Shown: one piece after another, positions 32,352 through 45,102 of the stretch | Position numbering within the stretch: the stretch's first letter is position 1 | Layout: each line of letters begins with the position of its first letter | Assembly (NCBI RefSeq): GCF_016801865.2 | Contig: NC_068938.1 | Span: forward strand, 90,296,221-90,360,220 | Direction of reading: 5' to 3' | DNA length: 64,000 bases | Source of the DNA: Culex pipiens pallens | Taxonomy: Eukaryota; Arthropoda; Insecta; Diptera; Culicidae | Notes under the pieces: model-generated | What the model was told of the DNA's origin: nothing | Databases searched by the model: none | What the model saw: the letters and a program-made list of their open reading frames with translations, nothing else | Translations under genes and position numbers: made by a program

Positions 32352-32910
32352 GTGAACATAAAAATGCAAAAAAGTCAGAATCGTCCAAAAATGACATTGG
32401 TATATGCTTAGAACGGCACAAAATTTCTCCAATACGAAGAAAATTCTTAATTCACCAAAATAAAATTTTAAAATTTTAAAAATGCTTTGCAAATTCTACA
32501 TAAACATAAATATCAACATCAACTTTGAACAAAACTGTGAATTTAAAATTATCCGAAGTTCGATTATCTAAAGGTTTCCAAAGAACATTAAATAATCGAA
32601 TCACGTTTTACACACACTCCCAAACTCAGATATAGGTTATTGCGAGGGTTATTGTGTATTTTGGTAACTCTCCAGATTTTATTTTTTTTAATTTTGTGTT
32701 TTTTTTATTTCAATAAAATTTTGTCCATGCATTCCTTACTTCCATACAAGGATCCAGGTTCCGTACAATTTTGCGGGATTGTTATACAAAATAGAAATCT
32801 ATATCTTAAAATAAAAAAAAACTGATCGATTTGGTGTGCTGCTATTTTTTAATAAGAAAAAAAAACACTTCATAAAAAACATATAATAACTCACTCGAAG
32901 GTACAATTTA
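32352..32910. other. AT-rich stretch with transposon scraps
   Basis: 32352-32420 is the right end of the decayed CTGCC-family MITE. 32545-32610 has fragments of the CAGTCCAGA/ATTATCCGAAG family (see 44004). Otherwise nothing recognised. Confidence 0.5.
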
Positions 32911-33079
32911 GGGAGCTTTCTTTTATTACGTAACGCAGTAGGGGGGAGGGGGGGGTCGGAGGCCGTGTTACGCTCCATACAAAATTTTTGAAATTTGTAT
33001 GGAAATTTTGTTACGAGGGGGGGGGGGAGGGGGGTCTAAAAGTCCGATTTTTCGCGTTACGTAATAAAAGAACGCTCCC
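32911..33079. mobile_element. Palindromic MITE, TTA TSD, copy 1
   Basis: 169 bp, ends GGGAGCTTTCTTTTATTACG and its inverse, flanked by TTA on both sides; a 3-bp TTA TSD is typical of PIF/Harbinger. G runs of up to 12 lie in the arms. Confidence 0.82.
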
Positions 33080-33931
33080 TTATAATGCATCGATCAAAGT
33101 TCAATCGAATTATAAACTTCAGTGAAAAACTTTCATTTACGTAAAGCTCACATCCCCGACCAGTCCGGTACGGTAAACGTACATCACGGGTTACGTGGTT
33201 CAATGTGACTTTCGAATGTCCATACAGAGCACACGTCTTCCAGAGGAGAGTACGATGGCAAATCTAGCCTGATAATCGATCTGTGCGCTATCAGCCGAGC
33301 GCGCGGCTGACGTCGAATAAAAAAAACGGCTCTGCATTGTAAACAAAACACCCAATCAGCAGGGAACGGCAACGTGTGTGCCCGAACAGAACGTCACACC
33401 GTTTGTAAACACTGGATTTTGTGCTTGCATATGAAAATCTGCCCTTCAGGCCGCCTCCGTCAACAGTTGGCTGGATCCGACATCCGCCAATCGATGCCTT
33501 TTCCCCTCGTGGGGGTGACTTTCGTTGAGGGGTTGAACTACATAACTTGTTGTAGGTTGGAGAGTCCGTGGGAAAAGTTCTGTGGGTTTGAAGCACATAT
33601 TGTACAATTTAATGTAAATTGATTGAAATTCGTTGAAAAATACTGCTTAACATATTTGGTCACATCCAAATGGACCTTGCTTTTTTGAACAACCATGCGT
33701 TTCCACCTTCAAGTAGTAACATACAAGTAATTCGGTAAAATTTCTATGGTTTTGTAGTACAATGGATTATTTTTTCAAATAAATTTTGAGAGTATTATAA
33801 TAGATAGGCAGGCACAATACTTTGAAAAAACTGACTTAGATATGACAATTTAAAAATAACTTATATGGGCAAAGACTAGTAGTGTGAGTCCCGCGTGGAT
33901 GACGAAGACCAATTTTTAAAAAGTTTACTTA
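33080..33931. other. Unassigned block with moderate GC
   Basis: 33160-33600 is clearly less AT-rich than its flanks and is bounded by two copies of the same MITE family. Possible regulatory or exon-like DNA, but no frame or splice sites convince. Confidence 0.3.
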
Positions 33932-34094
33932 AAGGAGCGTTCATTTATTACGTAACGCAAAAAATCGCATTTTTAGACCCCCTCCCCCCTCGCAACAAAA
34001 TTTTCATACAAATTTTAAAAAAATTGTATGGAACGTAAAACGACCTCCGACCCCACCTCCCCACAACTGCGTTACATAATAAAAGGACGCTCCC
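33932..34094. mobile_element. Palindromic MITE, TTA TSD, copy 2
   Basis: Same family as 32911-33079: AGGAGCGTTCATTTATTACG at the left, GACGCTCCC at the right, TTA on both sides. The arms are more diverged. Confidence 0.78.
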
Positions 34095-34236
34095 TTAACT
34101 AAATGTATGACGAAGGCTTATTTTAAAAATAATTATTTAAAAAACATAAACATTATTTTGTAGTTTTCGTATGGAATACACAAATTTTATTTTAATGATT
34201 TGTGTGAATGTGTAAAAACAAATATGAAAACTAAAT

Positions 34237-35708
34237 GAGCAACTCTCTACGAAATCGGCCGATTTCGACAATTTTTATTTTTTGTATTTTTTTATTTGAC
34301 TTAAACTTTGTGGGGCCTTCCCTATGACCAAATAAGCTATTTTGCGTCATTGGTTCACCCATACAAGTCTCCATACAATTTTGGCTGCTGTCCATACAAA
34401 AATGGTATGTAAATATTCAAACAGCTGTAACTTTTGAGTAAATTTTCTGATCAATTTGGTGTCTTCGGCAAAGTTGTAGGTATTGTTGAGGACTTTTGAG
34501 AAAAAAAGGTACACGGAAAAAAAATTGCAGATATTTTTATCAACTTTTTTTTCACTAAAACTCAATTTCCCAAAGCACTTTTTTTCGAGATTTTTTGATA
34601 TGTTTTAGGGGACAAAATCCGCAACTTTTGAGCCATAGAGAAACATGGTCAAAAATCTGCCGCCAAGTTATGCATTTTTGAAAAAAAACAGTGATTTTTG
34701 GAAAAAATCGAAGTTTCATGCAAAAACAAGTTTGACATTAATTTTTAATGCAAAATTGAATTTGCAATCGAAAAGTACTTTACAGATTTTTTGATAAAGG
34801 GCTCCGTTTTCAAGATATAGTCACCGAAAGTTTGATTTTAGCGAAATATTTGCAGTTTTTCAATTTTTAAAAATAGTGACCATAAGTGACCATTTCTAAA
34901 AATATTTTTTTTGAGAAGTTCAGAAAATTTGCTTAAAAATTGTCTAAGAAGCATTGAAGATTGGACCTCGAGTTGCTGAGATAGAGCCACTTTAAGAAAA
35001 AAGAAACACGAAAATTGAAGTTTTCTTAATCTCACCAAAATAACCCACCATTTTCTAATGACGATAACTCAGCAACTAATGGTCCGATTATCAATGTTAA
35101 AACATGAAACACTCGTGAAATTTTCCGATCTTTTCGAAAAAAATATTTTGAAATTTTTTTATTCAAGACTAACATTTTAAAAGGACCAAACATTGAATAT
35201 TACGCCCATTTAAAATGCTAGTCTTGATTTAATTTTTTTTTCCAAAAAATACTATTTTTTCAAAAATTCATAACTCGGCGGCAGATTTTTTGACCATGTT
35301 TCTTTATGGCTTAAAAGTTGCGGATTTTTGTCCCCTAAAACATTTAAAAAAATCTCGAAAATCAAAAATACGTATTTTGGGAAATTGAGTTTTAGTGAAA
35401 AAAAAGTTGATTGAAAATGTGAAAAATTTTTAATCCGTGTACCTATTTTTTTTCTCAAAAGTCCTTAACAATACCTACAACTTTGCCGAAGACTTGGTGT
35501 GATCAGAAAATTCACTCAAAATTTACAGCTGTTTTAATATTTACATACCATTTTTGTATGGACAGCAGCCAAAATTGTATGGAGACTTCTATGGATGAAC
35601 CAATTCACACAAAATAGTTTATTTGGTCATCGGGAAGGCCCCCCAAAGTTTGAGCCAAATCAAAAAATACAAATAAAATCCATTTCCGGTTTTGGTAGAG
35701 AATTGCTC
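34237..35708. mobile_element. Long-TIR foldback element, GAGCAA ends, TSD AAAT
   Basis: 1472 bp; arms of about 400 bp (34237-34640 and 35280-35708) starting GAGCAACTCTCTACGAAA. TSD AAAT (34233-34236, 35709-35712). A 4-bp TSD with a GAG terminus would suit Sola-type transposons, but that is only a suggestion. No transposase. Diverged relatives of the arms occur at 56060-56400, 56900-57380 and 57640-58100. Confidence 0.85.
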
Positions 35709-35712
35709 AAAT

Positions 35713-36243
35713 TTCAAGCCTTCTTTTAAAAAATTGTTACCAAAAAGTATCAAAAAATGCTTTATACATAATTGCAAATGTATTACTTCAAATATTAACG
35801 AAAAATTTCGAAAATATTTGTATTTGTATTTGTAAATCAATTTCACAAGTTTTTTTTAATGAAAAAAAAAAAACAATTTAGGTAAAAAGCCGTTACAAAT
35901 ATTTTTTAATGTTTATGCCCCATTCAAAAATGGTCCGAAAAATCTGGGGCAAAACAATTTTTTTTTCAAGAAACTTTCAAATTTCAATGGAATTAGAAGT
36001 CTAATCAACTGAGAACAATCTAAAATGTCCTATTCTGCATTGATAATCATATCTCCAAAAAAGTGTAAACGTGGTTTGTGGATGGTCCCAAAACATCTTG
36101 AACAAAAAAATATTGCTTTCGAATTTTGTTTTATTTTATCACTCAAATTTTTATGTTGACTGTCTAAATTACCAAATGCATTTTGGTAATACTTTATCAC
36201 CGCCATTTTCGATTATCCGAAGTGATTTTTTTTTTTCAGATAA
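35713..36243. other. AT-rich spacer between two foldback elements
   Basis: No gene seen. 36205-36235 carries GATTATCCGAAGTGA, a scrap of the family at 44004. Confidence 0.4.
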
Positions 36244-38411
36244 GGGTCGTTCCATCTGAAGCGGAACAGCATTTGAAAATTACCCTCTCCGATCCTGCTC
36301 AAATTTGGCAGGGCTGTTGATACTATCAAAACCTGCAAGAATCCCGAATTTCATCCAAATCGGACCACCCCCTCCATTTTTGTACCTCCCCAAAAAATCG
36401 ACTTTTTGGCGATTTTTGACCAAACCTCCTAGTTTCAAACGACGATAACTCAGGAACCACAAATCTTAGAGGGTCGGTCTTAGACTCAATTTTGAAGGAA
36501 ATTGGACGTAGAATCCATTTCCGTGATCAAAATGTTGATTAATTTATTTCTTCTACCTGTATTGCGCAATTGAAAACTTGAAACGGCCGTATCTCAAAAC
36601 ACCCCAACTTATTTTTTTGATTTGACCTCACCATCGTGTTCCCCGGCCAATTTTACATAAGAATCACTTATCGACAGAAATGAATATGTTTCGTTCCAGA
36701 GATATCGAATTTTAATGTTTTGTGTTTTCGAGATTACCTACATTAGATTCATTCGCCGCATCTGCTAGAAGCACACAGGCGGGCTGATCAATAACTGCTA
36801 CCTGGCCATTTATTGTAATAATATTTCATCATAAATAATCTTTATCAAATTGGGCAAAAATTGACTGTATAACACTGTAGGAAACTGGAGTTTAATCGCG
36901 AATGTTTATTAGCTCAAAAAAATTAATTAAGTGAATTTCTGTGCTAACCCACAGGACAGAGCAATAACGACACACAGTAAAGGACAGAATTGGATTCCGA
37001 CGGAGCGAGCAGGAAAATGCAATTAATCTTGTTAGTAACACTGAACAATGAGTGCACGATACATTAGTGAGTAAAAAAATATGAACTAAAATTAATAAAA
37101 TTTGTTGATAAGTTGTACTCTAGTGAAGGACGATCACAAGGAGCAGGAAAAGGATTTCTGGAAAGTATAAAACTGAAAAATGTAAGAAACTCACAAAGTT
37201 TGATCTGCTGCAAAGCGGCTAATTCCCCAAATTTAGTTGCGATGATTTCGACACCGTCCGAACAACAGTATTTTTTTCTTATATCATTTTTGGATTCTTT
37301 CAATCAAATGGAGCTGGCTCACAATATAAAAATTGAGTTAACATGATCAATCTTTTAAACCATAAATCTGATTTACCAAATTATGGTAAAGTGTCAATAA
37401 TAAACTATAATAAAAATAGTAATAATAAAACATTTGGGCTTTTTGCTGAATGACACTATTTTGCTACCGCCCATGATAAAGGCCCTAGTCATGGCCTCGG
37501 AGGTACTCTAAAACGGTTAGGAACACGTAAAATTACCCAATACATTTTCCTTTCACAAAAATAGATTGATCAAGGTAGGGGAACAGCATCTAATTCCAGC
37601 GTTCCTCTAATGTTGCCATATCAGCGCTTTGGCATTCAATTACAGCTGATTAAAAGCGTTTTCAACTGAAATCGAGTGATAAATAGCTCAATAATAAGTG
37701 AACAAGCAAGTTTCTATCAAAAGTTTTGCAAAATTTGTGGTTTAAATAGTGAAAATCAGCAAATTGGACGAAACTAGAAGCGAGGACTTAACCTGCCATA
37801 CATACTAGAATTTCTAGGTATTAGCTATATGAATAAATATTTGGTAGCAGTTATTGATCGGCCCGCGTGTGTGCTTCTAGCAGATGCGGCGAATGAAGCT
37901 GATGTAGGTTATCTCGAAAACACAAAACTTTAAAATTCGATATCTCTGGAACGAAACATATTCATTTCTGTCGATAAGTGATTCTTATGTAAAATTGGCC
38001 GGGGAACACGATGGTGAGGTCAAATCAAAAAAATAAGTTGGGGTGTTTTGAGATACGGCCGTTTCAAGTTTTCAATTGCGCAATACAGGTAGAAAAAATA
38101 AATTAATCAACATTTTGATCACGGAAATGGATTCTACGTCCAATTTCCTTCAAAATTGAGTCTAAGACCGACCCTCTAAGATTTGTGGTTCCTGAGTTAT
38201 CGTCGTTTGAAACTAGGAGGTTTGGTCAAAAATCGCCAAAAAGTCGATTTTTTGGGGAGGTACAAAAATGGAGGGGGTGGTCCGATTTGGATGAAATTCG
38301 GGATTCTTGCATGTTTTGATAGTATCAACAGCTCTGCCAAATTTGAGCAGGATCGGAGAGGGTAATTTTCAAATTTGCACTTTTTCGTGCACAGTTGAGA
38401 TGGAATGACCC
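36244..38411. mobile_element. Foldback element with 560-bp TIRs, TSD ATAA
   Basis: 2168 bp; arms 36244-36803 and 37843-38411 are highly similar inverted copies, starting GGGTCGTTCCATCT and GGGTCATTCCATCT. TSD ATAA (36240-36243, 38412-38415). The 1-kb centre has no transposase frame, so it is non-autonomous. The small arm difference suggests recent activity. Confidence 0.9.
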
Positions 38412-38415
38412 ATAA

Positions 38416-39733
38416 TTGAGAGGCTTAAAAACAAATTTCACAAAGCTTAACATTTTTAACGGTGCATTCATTGCAAATTTTTCTTTGAACTTGAACTTCA
38501 AAAGCCGGTTCCATCATATGTTTGCTCTTTTTTAAATTTTATTCTCCGAGAGCAAAAGTTTCTCTCTTTGCTGCTTTCCAATCAATCACAAATTTTGTGA
38601 TGATGATATTTAGTAGTTTTTATAAAAGTTCTTCTTACATAGCAGCATTTTGGATTCTCGAAGTTCTGGTAGAATAACAAAGTCTAACAGAAAATAATAT
38701 TAAATTATTCCCATTGTTACCACGAATTCAAAAAGTAACAAGAGCATTGTTATGCTCTCGTAAGAGCAAAATATCCATCAGGAGAAGCAATCGATGGATG
38801 CTCTGAAAATTTCTCTCATCTCTCAAATCTCCAGAGAGCGGGAGAGCGATCACGCGCGAGTATGTGTTTTCCACGCGCGCACGTTTATATGAAATCCAAA
38901 CATCCCATTGGATATCGCGCCGGTGGTCTGACATCGGACCACTCGCACACCCTTTTCGGCGAACCACTTTCGGAAATTGAACCCCTTCTCACTGCGTTTT
39001 GGTTGAATATTATTTTAAAATTATAATGTTTAAACAAATTATAAACTTCGTTGCATTTTTTATCAATGCCAATTTCTTTCTCGTCAAAATATCAAGCTAA
39101 TGAGAACGTTCTTCAGCTCCCGGTGCTACGACTGCTCGGTTTGCAGTTCTGGGGTTATCTGATGGCAAATTCAAAATGGGACAAAACATTTTCTACAACA
39201 AAAGACACCTCTTCGACTGAATTGTTTGTAACGGCTTTGGAACTATAGCTGAACATCGTACGATCCTTATGTACTGTTCGCACATTGGTGTCGTTTCTCT
39301 CTCTCTAGCACATGGTGACCGCTCAACCGTGTTTGCCAATCTAGCTAAATGACATGATGTTATACAAATTTATTCGCTCACACTTTTCGGCTCTCACTCT
39401 CTCTTTTTTCATCTACTCTGTTTGTGCAAGCCAACCCGTGTTATTGGAAAACTCCGCTCACGTTCAGGAGAAGATCACGTTTCGATGCGTGATGAGATAA
39501 GTAGTGGTATTCGTTGAAGGTGAATATTTTTCAACTTAAAAACTAAAAGGATGGAATAATCGCAAACAAATCTTTTTCGCTTGCGAACTTTCTTCACATG
39601 CGAAAGAGAGAGGAGGTGAATTACGCAGAAGAAAATCGCTCCCAAACTTCTTGAAAAAAAAAAAAACAATCTGTTGATGATTTTTTGTGAATTTCCATTT
39701 TGTCTTGATAACGTCCTGTTAGTGACGATACCC
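38416..39733. other. Unassigned region with CT-rich blocks
   Basis: 38740-38960 and 39290-39430 are rich in CTCT/GAGA motifs (GAGAGCGGGAGAGCG; CTCTCACTCTCTC), as in GAGA-factor promoters, but no transcription start or exon is defensible. Confidence 0.3.
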
Positions 39734-39808
39734 GGTCCGAGCCGGGGTTTGAACCCCGATCTACCGCTTACGAGGCGGAAGCGTTACCACTGGGCTACGT
39801 GGCTCGGT
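39734..39808 (-). repeat. tRNA-Thr(CGT)-like SINE head, isolated
   Basis: Near-identical to the head of the SINE at 46522: TAGCCCAGTGGTAACGC, loop CTCGTAA, GGGGTTCAAACCCC. Between acceptor and anticodon arm it has four nucleotides too many for a tRNA, so a functional tRNA is unlikely. It continues into GGGTATCGTCAC on the minus strand, matching SINE sequence near 46657-46664, so the SINE body is internally deleted. Confidence 0.75.
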
Positions 39809-39863
39809 TATCCGCAGAAAGTGACTGGTCATTTTTCGACGTGTGACGTTATACTTCCGCAGT

Positions 39864-39935
39864 TTCTTTTTTTTTTTTTGAAAAGGTTTAATAAACCAAA
39901 TTTGCAATTTTTGCTTTTTGGGTGTTTTTTTAATA
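39864..39935. repeat. Half of a CTGGAG hairpin MITE, copy 4
   Basis: TTGAAAAGGTTTAATAAACC then TTTTTGCTTTTTGGGTG match one arm of copies 1-3; the second arm is missing. Confidence 0.75.
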
Positions 39936-40062
39936 GTTGTTAAATACCAAGTGACTGTTTTGTAATGAAATTTGATGTTTTGCAACCCTGACAACTAACA
40001 CACAGAAACACACAACACATGGCTGATATACAGCCTTGCACACAACATACCACCTTGTAAAC

Positions 40063-41253
40063 CAGGGGTGACCAAAGTATGGCCCGCGGGCCAAACGTGG
40101 CCCGCGAGGTGATATTTGGTGGCCCGCGGACCCATTTTGAATGATCATTTAAAATGGCCCGTAGACCACTTGTAAAGTGATTTTATACTTTTTCAAAAAT
40201 AAGGTTTATTTTAAACTTTTATATGCTTTTTTTTATTTTTTGTTAATTAAAAAAACCTATTATTTATATTGTGATCCCCACTTTAGGATACAAATAATTT
40301 GTTCAAAAAATTTTATAATTAAAACAATTTCACACGTTTCAATGTACGTGGAACTAGTAAATATCGTCAAAATGTTCATCAAACATTTTTGGAAATATTT
40401 AAAAAAACGTTCAAGTTTGACTTAGAATTCTGTAATGGTTGCAAAAATATAAGTTTTCTTCATTAATTTGCAAGCCATAATGACCCTTTTATGAACTGAC
40501 CCTCAAATTTACATTGCACTTCAGGATTCGAACGTAGATAACGAATCTGATTCACTACCAACTGATTCAGGCAGACAAACGGACGATCAAGTTTGTTGCA
40601 AATATTTTACAAAGCTTTCGGAGCAAAAAAATATTTTCAAAAAACTTTAAAAAATAAAACTTAAATGCAATCAGCTGAAATTTATTAAATATGCATTCCT
40701 TTGCATTCGAGCATGTTGGGGTTTACTAAAAATAATTTGAATTTTAGTGAATTTTCGATAAAATAAATAAATGTTTTTTCGCTAGATTGGTTTATTTTGT
40801 CGAATCTTATTTTTTTTAAATGATTGCAGTTTAACTATACGGAAGCTAAAATCATTTTCTTACAATTTTTTTCATTGAAATGTTGAAATTCTGTCTCTCA
40901 AAGATTTTTCATTAGCCACACTTTACTTATAGATATAATTACGCCGTTAGAAGAATTGTTCAACATGTAATGTAACCATTTTCGATACATAAAAAGAAAA
41001 CTTTTTTTTTGAAAATTTCGGCTAAAAACTTTTTTTTCAAATACCTGAAACAATAAAATAAACAATACCGATAGAAAACCGTTATTTTGTGGTTTCTATT
41101 ATTTTGAATTGACTTTTTTTAAATAACAGAAATTAAATCTTTTGAATTAAAATAGCGCAATTTATTTTTTTAAAACCTTTTTTGAAAATTTGGCCCGCAA
41201 GCTCATTTGAGCTTCAAATTTGGCCCGGCCTCCAAAAACTTTGAGCACCCCTG
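40063..41253. mobile_element. hAT-like element, CAGGGGTG ends
   Basis: Ends CAGGGGTGACCAAAGT and ACTTTGAGCACCCCTG are inverted; subterminal GGCCCGCGGGCC-type repeats occur on both sides, as in many hAT elements. 1191 bp, AT-rich non-coding core. An 8-bp TSD was sought and not found, so an end may be altered. Confidence 0.75.
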
Positions 41254-42682
41254 ACCTATAAGCTGTTGTCTTCCATATGTTTATAGGTCCTTAAAAAAAC
41301 TAGAAATATTGAACCAAGTCTTTTCTTGATTTGTTTAAACTCATAGTTGAATAACTCTCGCCAACTTGTGGAAACGCATGGTGAGCGTAGCTACGCTCAA
41401 GTGCATATCGAACGGCAAAAAACATCTCGAAAAATGCGTCATCCGCTCTCGCTCGGGTGAAAAATGATATCGTATGATTTTCCATTCTCTCACATTTCTC
41501 TCCCTCTCACACACCGTGCGGTTTTTCCCCTCTGTTCTCTCTCAGCACATTTCCTATGCAGAGCGTTGGATATCAACGTTCGCTCGGGTCTGCTTTCTGG
41601 TCTGACCTGGGGTAGGGAAGTTCTTCGAGGGAACTCCGTTCACCGACTAGCAGGCTGTGCAATTTTCCGTCAGCTTTTTATTACTCAGACGTCGCTAACC
41701 GAGTGTGGTGGTGTGTTAGGTTTTTCCTCCCCGGAATTTCACAACAAGTCCTAGAAGTGTTGTATTATGTTCTAACAGTTGTTGAAAGATCGATAGAATA
41801 CGTGTTCTATAGTTAAACCTGTCGGGTTGGGAATTTAACAGCAAAGGGTTAAGTTGAGTTCCAAGATTCAGGTCAATCAATAGCAGACTAATAAAATAAA
41901 CGAAAAGCAAGGTAGGTCCAAAAAGGTTCATCTTATTTTCAACCTGATTCAATTTTCTGAATAGTTTAAGAAGTTTTTAAAACTAGATGTGTTTATTTAA
42001 TTAAATAAGAATAGAGTTAAACTCATAGTGTCTATACAAAAAAAAAACCTTTCTTCCTCCAAAGAAATACTCCACATCAAATGGAAGCAAAATCGATAAT
42101 CACACGTTTTGGCTAGACGGTCGCAAACGCCGCCAAGTGAAAGCTCCTACCACACAGACGGCAGTGTGGGGAGGAAAATAAATTTTCCATTCGCACCACC
42201 CACAGCCGGTCCTGTGTTGGGCTAGGGAATGGTGCATGGCCGGCCAGAAAAGCACTCTGCCCTTTCGCCGCAGCCAATCCATTAAACAAGAATAGAAGTA
42301 ACATTTTAAAAAAGCTCTCATAAATTAACTATTCTTTCTTTCTACAATGAATACTGACAAATATGACGTCGATCAGCGTTATAAATATGCAGTCGCTAAA
42401 TGGTTCATCATGAAAATTACTCCTGTTATATTTTATTACGTGTTTCATCCCAGTAGGTGCAGGTTTTTTTTATATTGTTCGTTCTCAAGGACAGGATAAA
42501 CCGTGTGTAACGTGTGGTGTGAGCGTTTTACAAGTCAAAATAACCGTGCTAGGCCATCCCAACAGTGCTTCACATGAGTTGGACATTCCACTGGTATGAG
42601 CAAAACTGAAAATTCGTTGATGTGAAAAATCCTGATCATATCAAGAACATGAACACATGAACGAAAGTTGTGCACATGTTTG
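41254..42682. other. Unassigned region
   Basis: 41340-41720 contains CT-rich runs and moderate GC (CTCTCCCTCTCACACACCG), promoter-like but unsupported; 42110-42280 is another less AT-rich patch. No coding family recognised. Confidence 0.3.
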
Positions 42683-43416
42683 TCTACTTCGGGGGTGTCC
42701 AACTTTTTTGATCTGATTTTCTGAAGCAGTGGCGGGCCGGAACTAATATTTTATAAAAGTTGAAAAAGAAAGCAAATTTTATTCATAAAATTAACTTTAT
42801 TAGGTTAAAATATAAAGAAACTAATGTTCCAAATAAAATTCATGTATCTTGATTTAAAAAAAAATACAAAAAATACCTTCAAAAATTTGTTTTATTTGAT
42901 ATTTTTTACGTTTTGTTGATTGCAATAACATATCCTGATATAATTAACTTAAGAAACATTAAATTTCATTTTTCCATGCAAATTTCTTAAAGTTCAATTT
43001 CTTCATCACAACAATACACAAAACATTCAATACGTCATGAAGAAATTCAATGAAAATAAATTTGGATTAAATCTTCTTTACAAAATACACTTTTTTCGTT
43101 GCTGTGCGCCTTTATTGAAATATTTTACAGAACACTTTAAAATGACTTTAAAAACACACTCAATTTAAAAAATGTAAAAAATATATATATTTAAAAGTGT
43201 TTAATAACTATTTCCTCAAATATGAAGTTTAAAAAAAATATATGTTCGCTCATTGATTTTTTGACTTTTTTTATATTTAAAAAATATTTGCAGCAATATT
43301 TATTTTGATTATGATTAATTTGCTTTTTTCCAAACGCGACTATATCACTGAAAAGTTGTTCTGAAAAATAAATCATTTTCTGATTACTCATTTATTAAAA
43401 AATCAATATTAATCAA

Positions 43417-43664
43417 CTGCCCATGTTCGCATAAATGTCCCATATGCAAAATCAGCAAGCTAAAAAAAACGCATTTGAAATTTGTCCCATACATAAGGCT
43501 ACGTGTTAAGTTTTCGCGAAAAAAATGGATTTCGTCTTAATTTCTAGAACAAAGTTCTGTATGTTATAGGCTCTTTTGAAAGAGCACACAATTTTGAACC
43601 AAACTGAATCAATAACTCGAAATCGTCGAAAATGCATATGGGACATTTATGCGATCAGGGGCAG
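43417..43664. mobile_element. CTGCC-ended MITE, TSD TCAA
   Basis: 248 bp; left end CTGCCCATGTTCGC to GTCCCATATGC, right end the inverse ending GGGGCAG; TSD TCAA (43413-43416, 43665-43668). Confidence 0.88.
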
Positions 43665-44003
43665 TCAAGTTCCTTAAAAAAAATCAATTTGAAGTGAACT
43701 CAGTGAAAACTAATAAAACAAAATTAGTGTCTTTCTGTACATTTTTAGACAACAATCCAAGTTTTCCTGATAGGTATTTCACATTTCAACGAATTGGATA
43801 ATTTTGTTTTCTTGTGCCATTTTCAGTTTAATAATTGATTCTGAAAACATCAAAACAGAAATAAAGTTTAAGTTTTTTTTTAATTTGAAACAAAATAATT
43901 AATTTTAAACACAAAAGCAAAATTCAAATAATACGTTAAATTAGCAAAATGTTATTGCAAAAGCAAAAAAAAAAAAACTAAATGTTCCTATTAAAATTTT
44001 GTA

Positions 44004-45102
44004 CAGTCCAGAAGCCTCAACTATCCAAAGTGACAATTATCCAACGGTTTGTACAAACAATTTTTTTTTCTTTTTTTCTTGTTTTTTATTTAAACATTAA
44101 ATTTGAGTTCTGCCACCCCATTTTAGTCAAATTTGAACAGTTGATTGCCTATTAAAAAATAAAATGTGTTTTTTCAATATTTCTTAACCGCCATATTGGC
44201 CGCCATCCTGGATTTAAAATTTTAAAATCACTCCAGCGTAGTTCAGGGGTCATACTTAAGCTCGACAATCAATAATAAGACAACGAAAAAGAGTGCCTAA
44301 TTGGCAAAGGGAGTGCGTGGTAGTAAAAAAAATATTCGGAGTGAAAAGTGATTTTTTTTTGATTTTCAAAGCCCTCCCTATATTATCGTTGATCGGAAGG
44401 CACGGCGTCGGGTGGATTGTGTTTAAATTTTTCGAATAAGGTTTTATTTTTTTGCGTTGAAAAATGATCGAAAGACGCACTGACATTGTGGAACGTCGAG
44501 ATAATAGTGGAGAAAAATAACTGTGTGTGAGTGATTTTGTGTGTTAACCAGAAAGACCTTCCCATAGCATCGTTGCTCGGAAGGCTCGCCGACGGGTCTG
44601 TTATGAAAGTCCTCCCCATAGATTCGTAGCTCGGGAGACATCGAAAAGCCAATACCTTATCCTACTAACCCAAAAAAAAAAATATTCACGTGATGCTTGA
44701 AGGAGATGCTGTGGATTCAACGGTCTCAAGCGGTATCAACAAGTATATAGCGAAAAACTATGTGCTTGATGAGTCTGCAACTTCAACTATCGGACTAACA
44801 TTCCTCCCTTTCGTTGAACTGCAGGCTTCTTGGGAGGGCGCCGGTATTGACTAATAAAGTAGGGATCTTCAGAGGTTAAACAGTGAACGGATGGTTGGCT
44901 CCCACTGATCATTTTTGATTCATTGTTTAACTTCAGCTGATCTGTCAATAACGGAGTAGCAGCTCATTGGCAGTCAACCATGCTCATGCTCATGCTCATT
45001 CTCACAATCAGTAATAAGACAACGAAAAATATATTTTTTTCGTGATTCGATTATCCGAAGTGACTTTTTTTCCGAGGCCTTCGGATAATCTAGTCTGGAC
45101 TG
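44004..45102. mobile_element. TA-flanked element, CAGTCCAGA ends
   Basis: Ends CAGTCCAGAAGCCTC and GCCTTCGG...TCTGGACTG with subterminal ATTATCC(GAAG); TA at 44002-44003 and 45103-45104. Tc1/mariner-like by TSD. Interrupted by a 713-bp retroelement. A truncated relative begins at 45535; scraps are at 32545, 36210 and 50070. Confidence 0.82.
44291..45003 (+). mobile_element. GAGTGC-family retroelement, copy 2
   Basis: 713 bp, flanked by a 26-bp TSD (44265-44290, 45004-45029; 25 of 26 identical). It starts GAGTGC like copy 1 and ends in CATGCT repeats. It has three copies of a motif that folds as a hairpin, CCTTCCCATAGCATCG... GGAAGG (44370-44410, 44550-44590, 44605-44640). The 3' half matches 11830-12020 of copy 1 in reverse (GCTGCTACTCCGTTATTGAC). 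Confidence 0.88.

Noticed and set aside
39734..39808. tRNA-Thr(CGT) gene on the minus strand
   Set aside because: Four extra nucleotides between acceptor and anticodon arm, a T-stem mismatch, and continuity with SINE body sequence.
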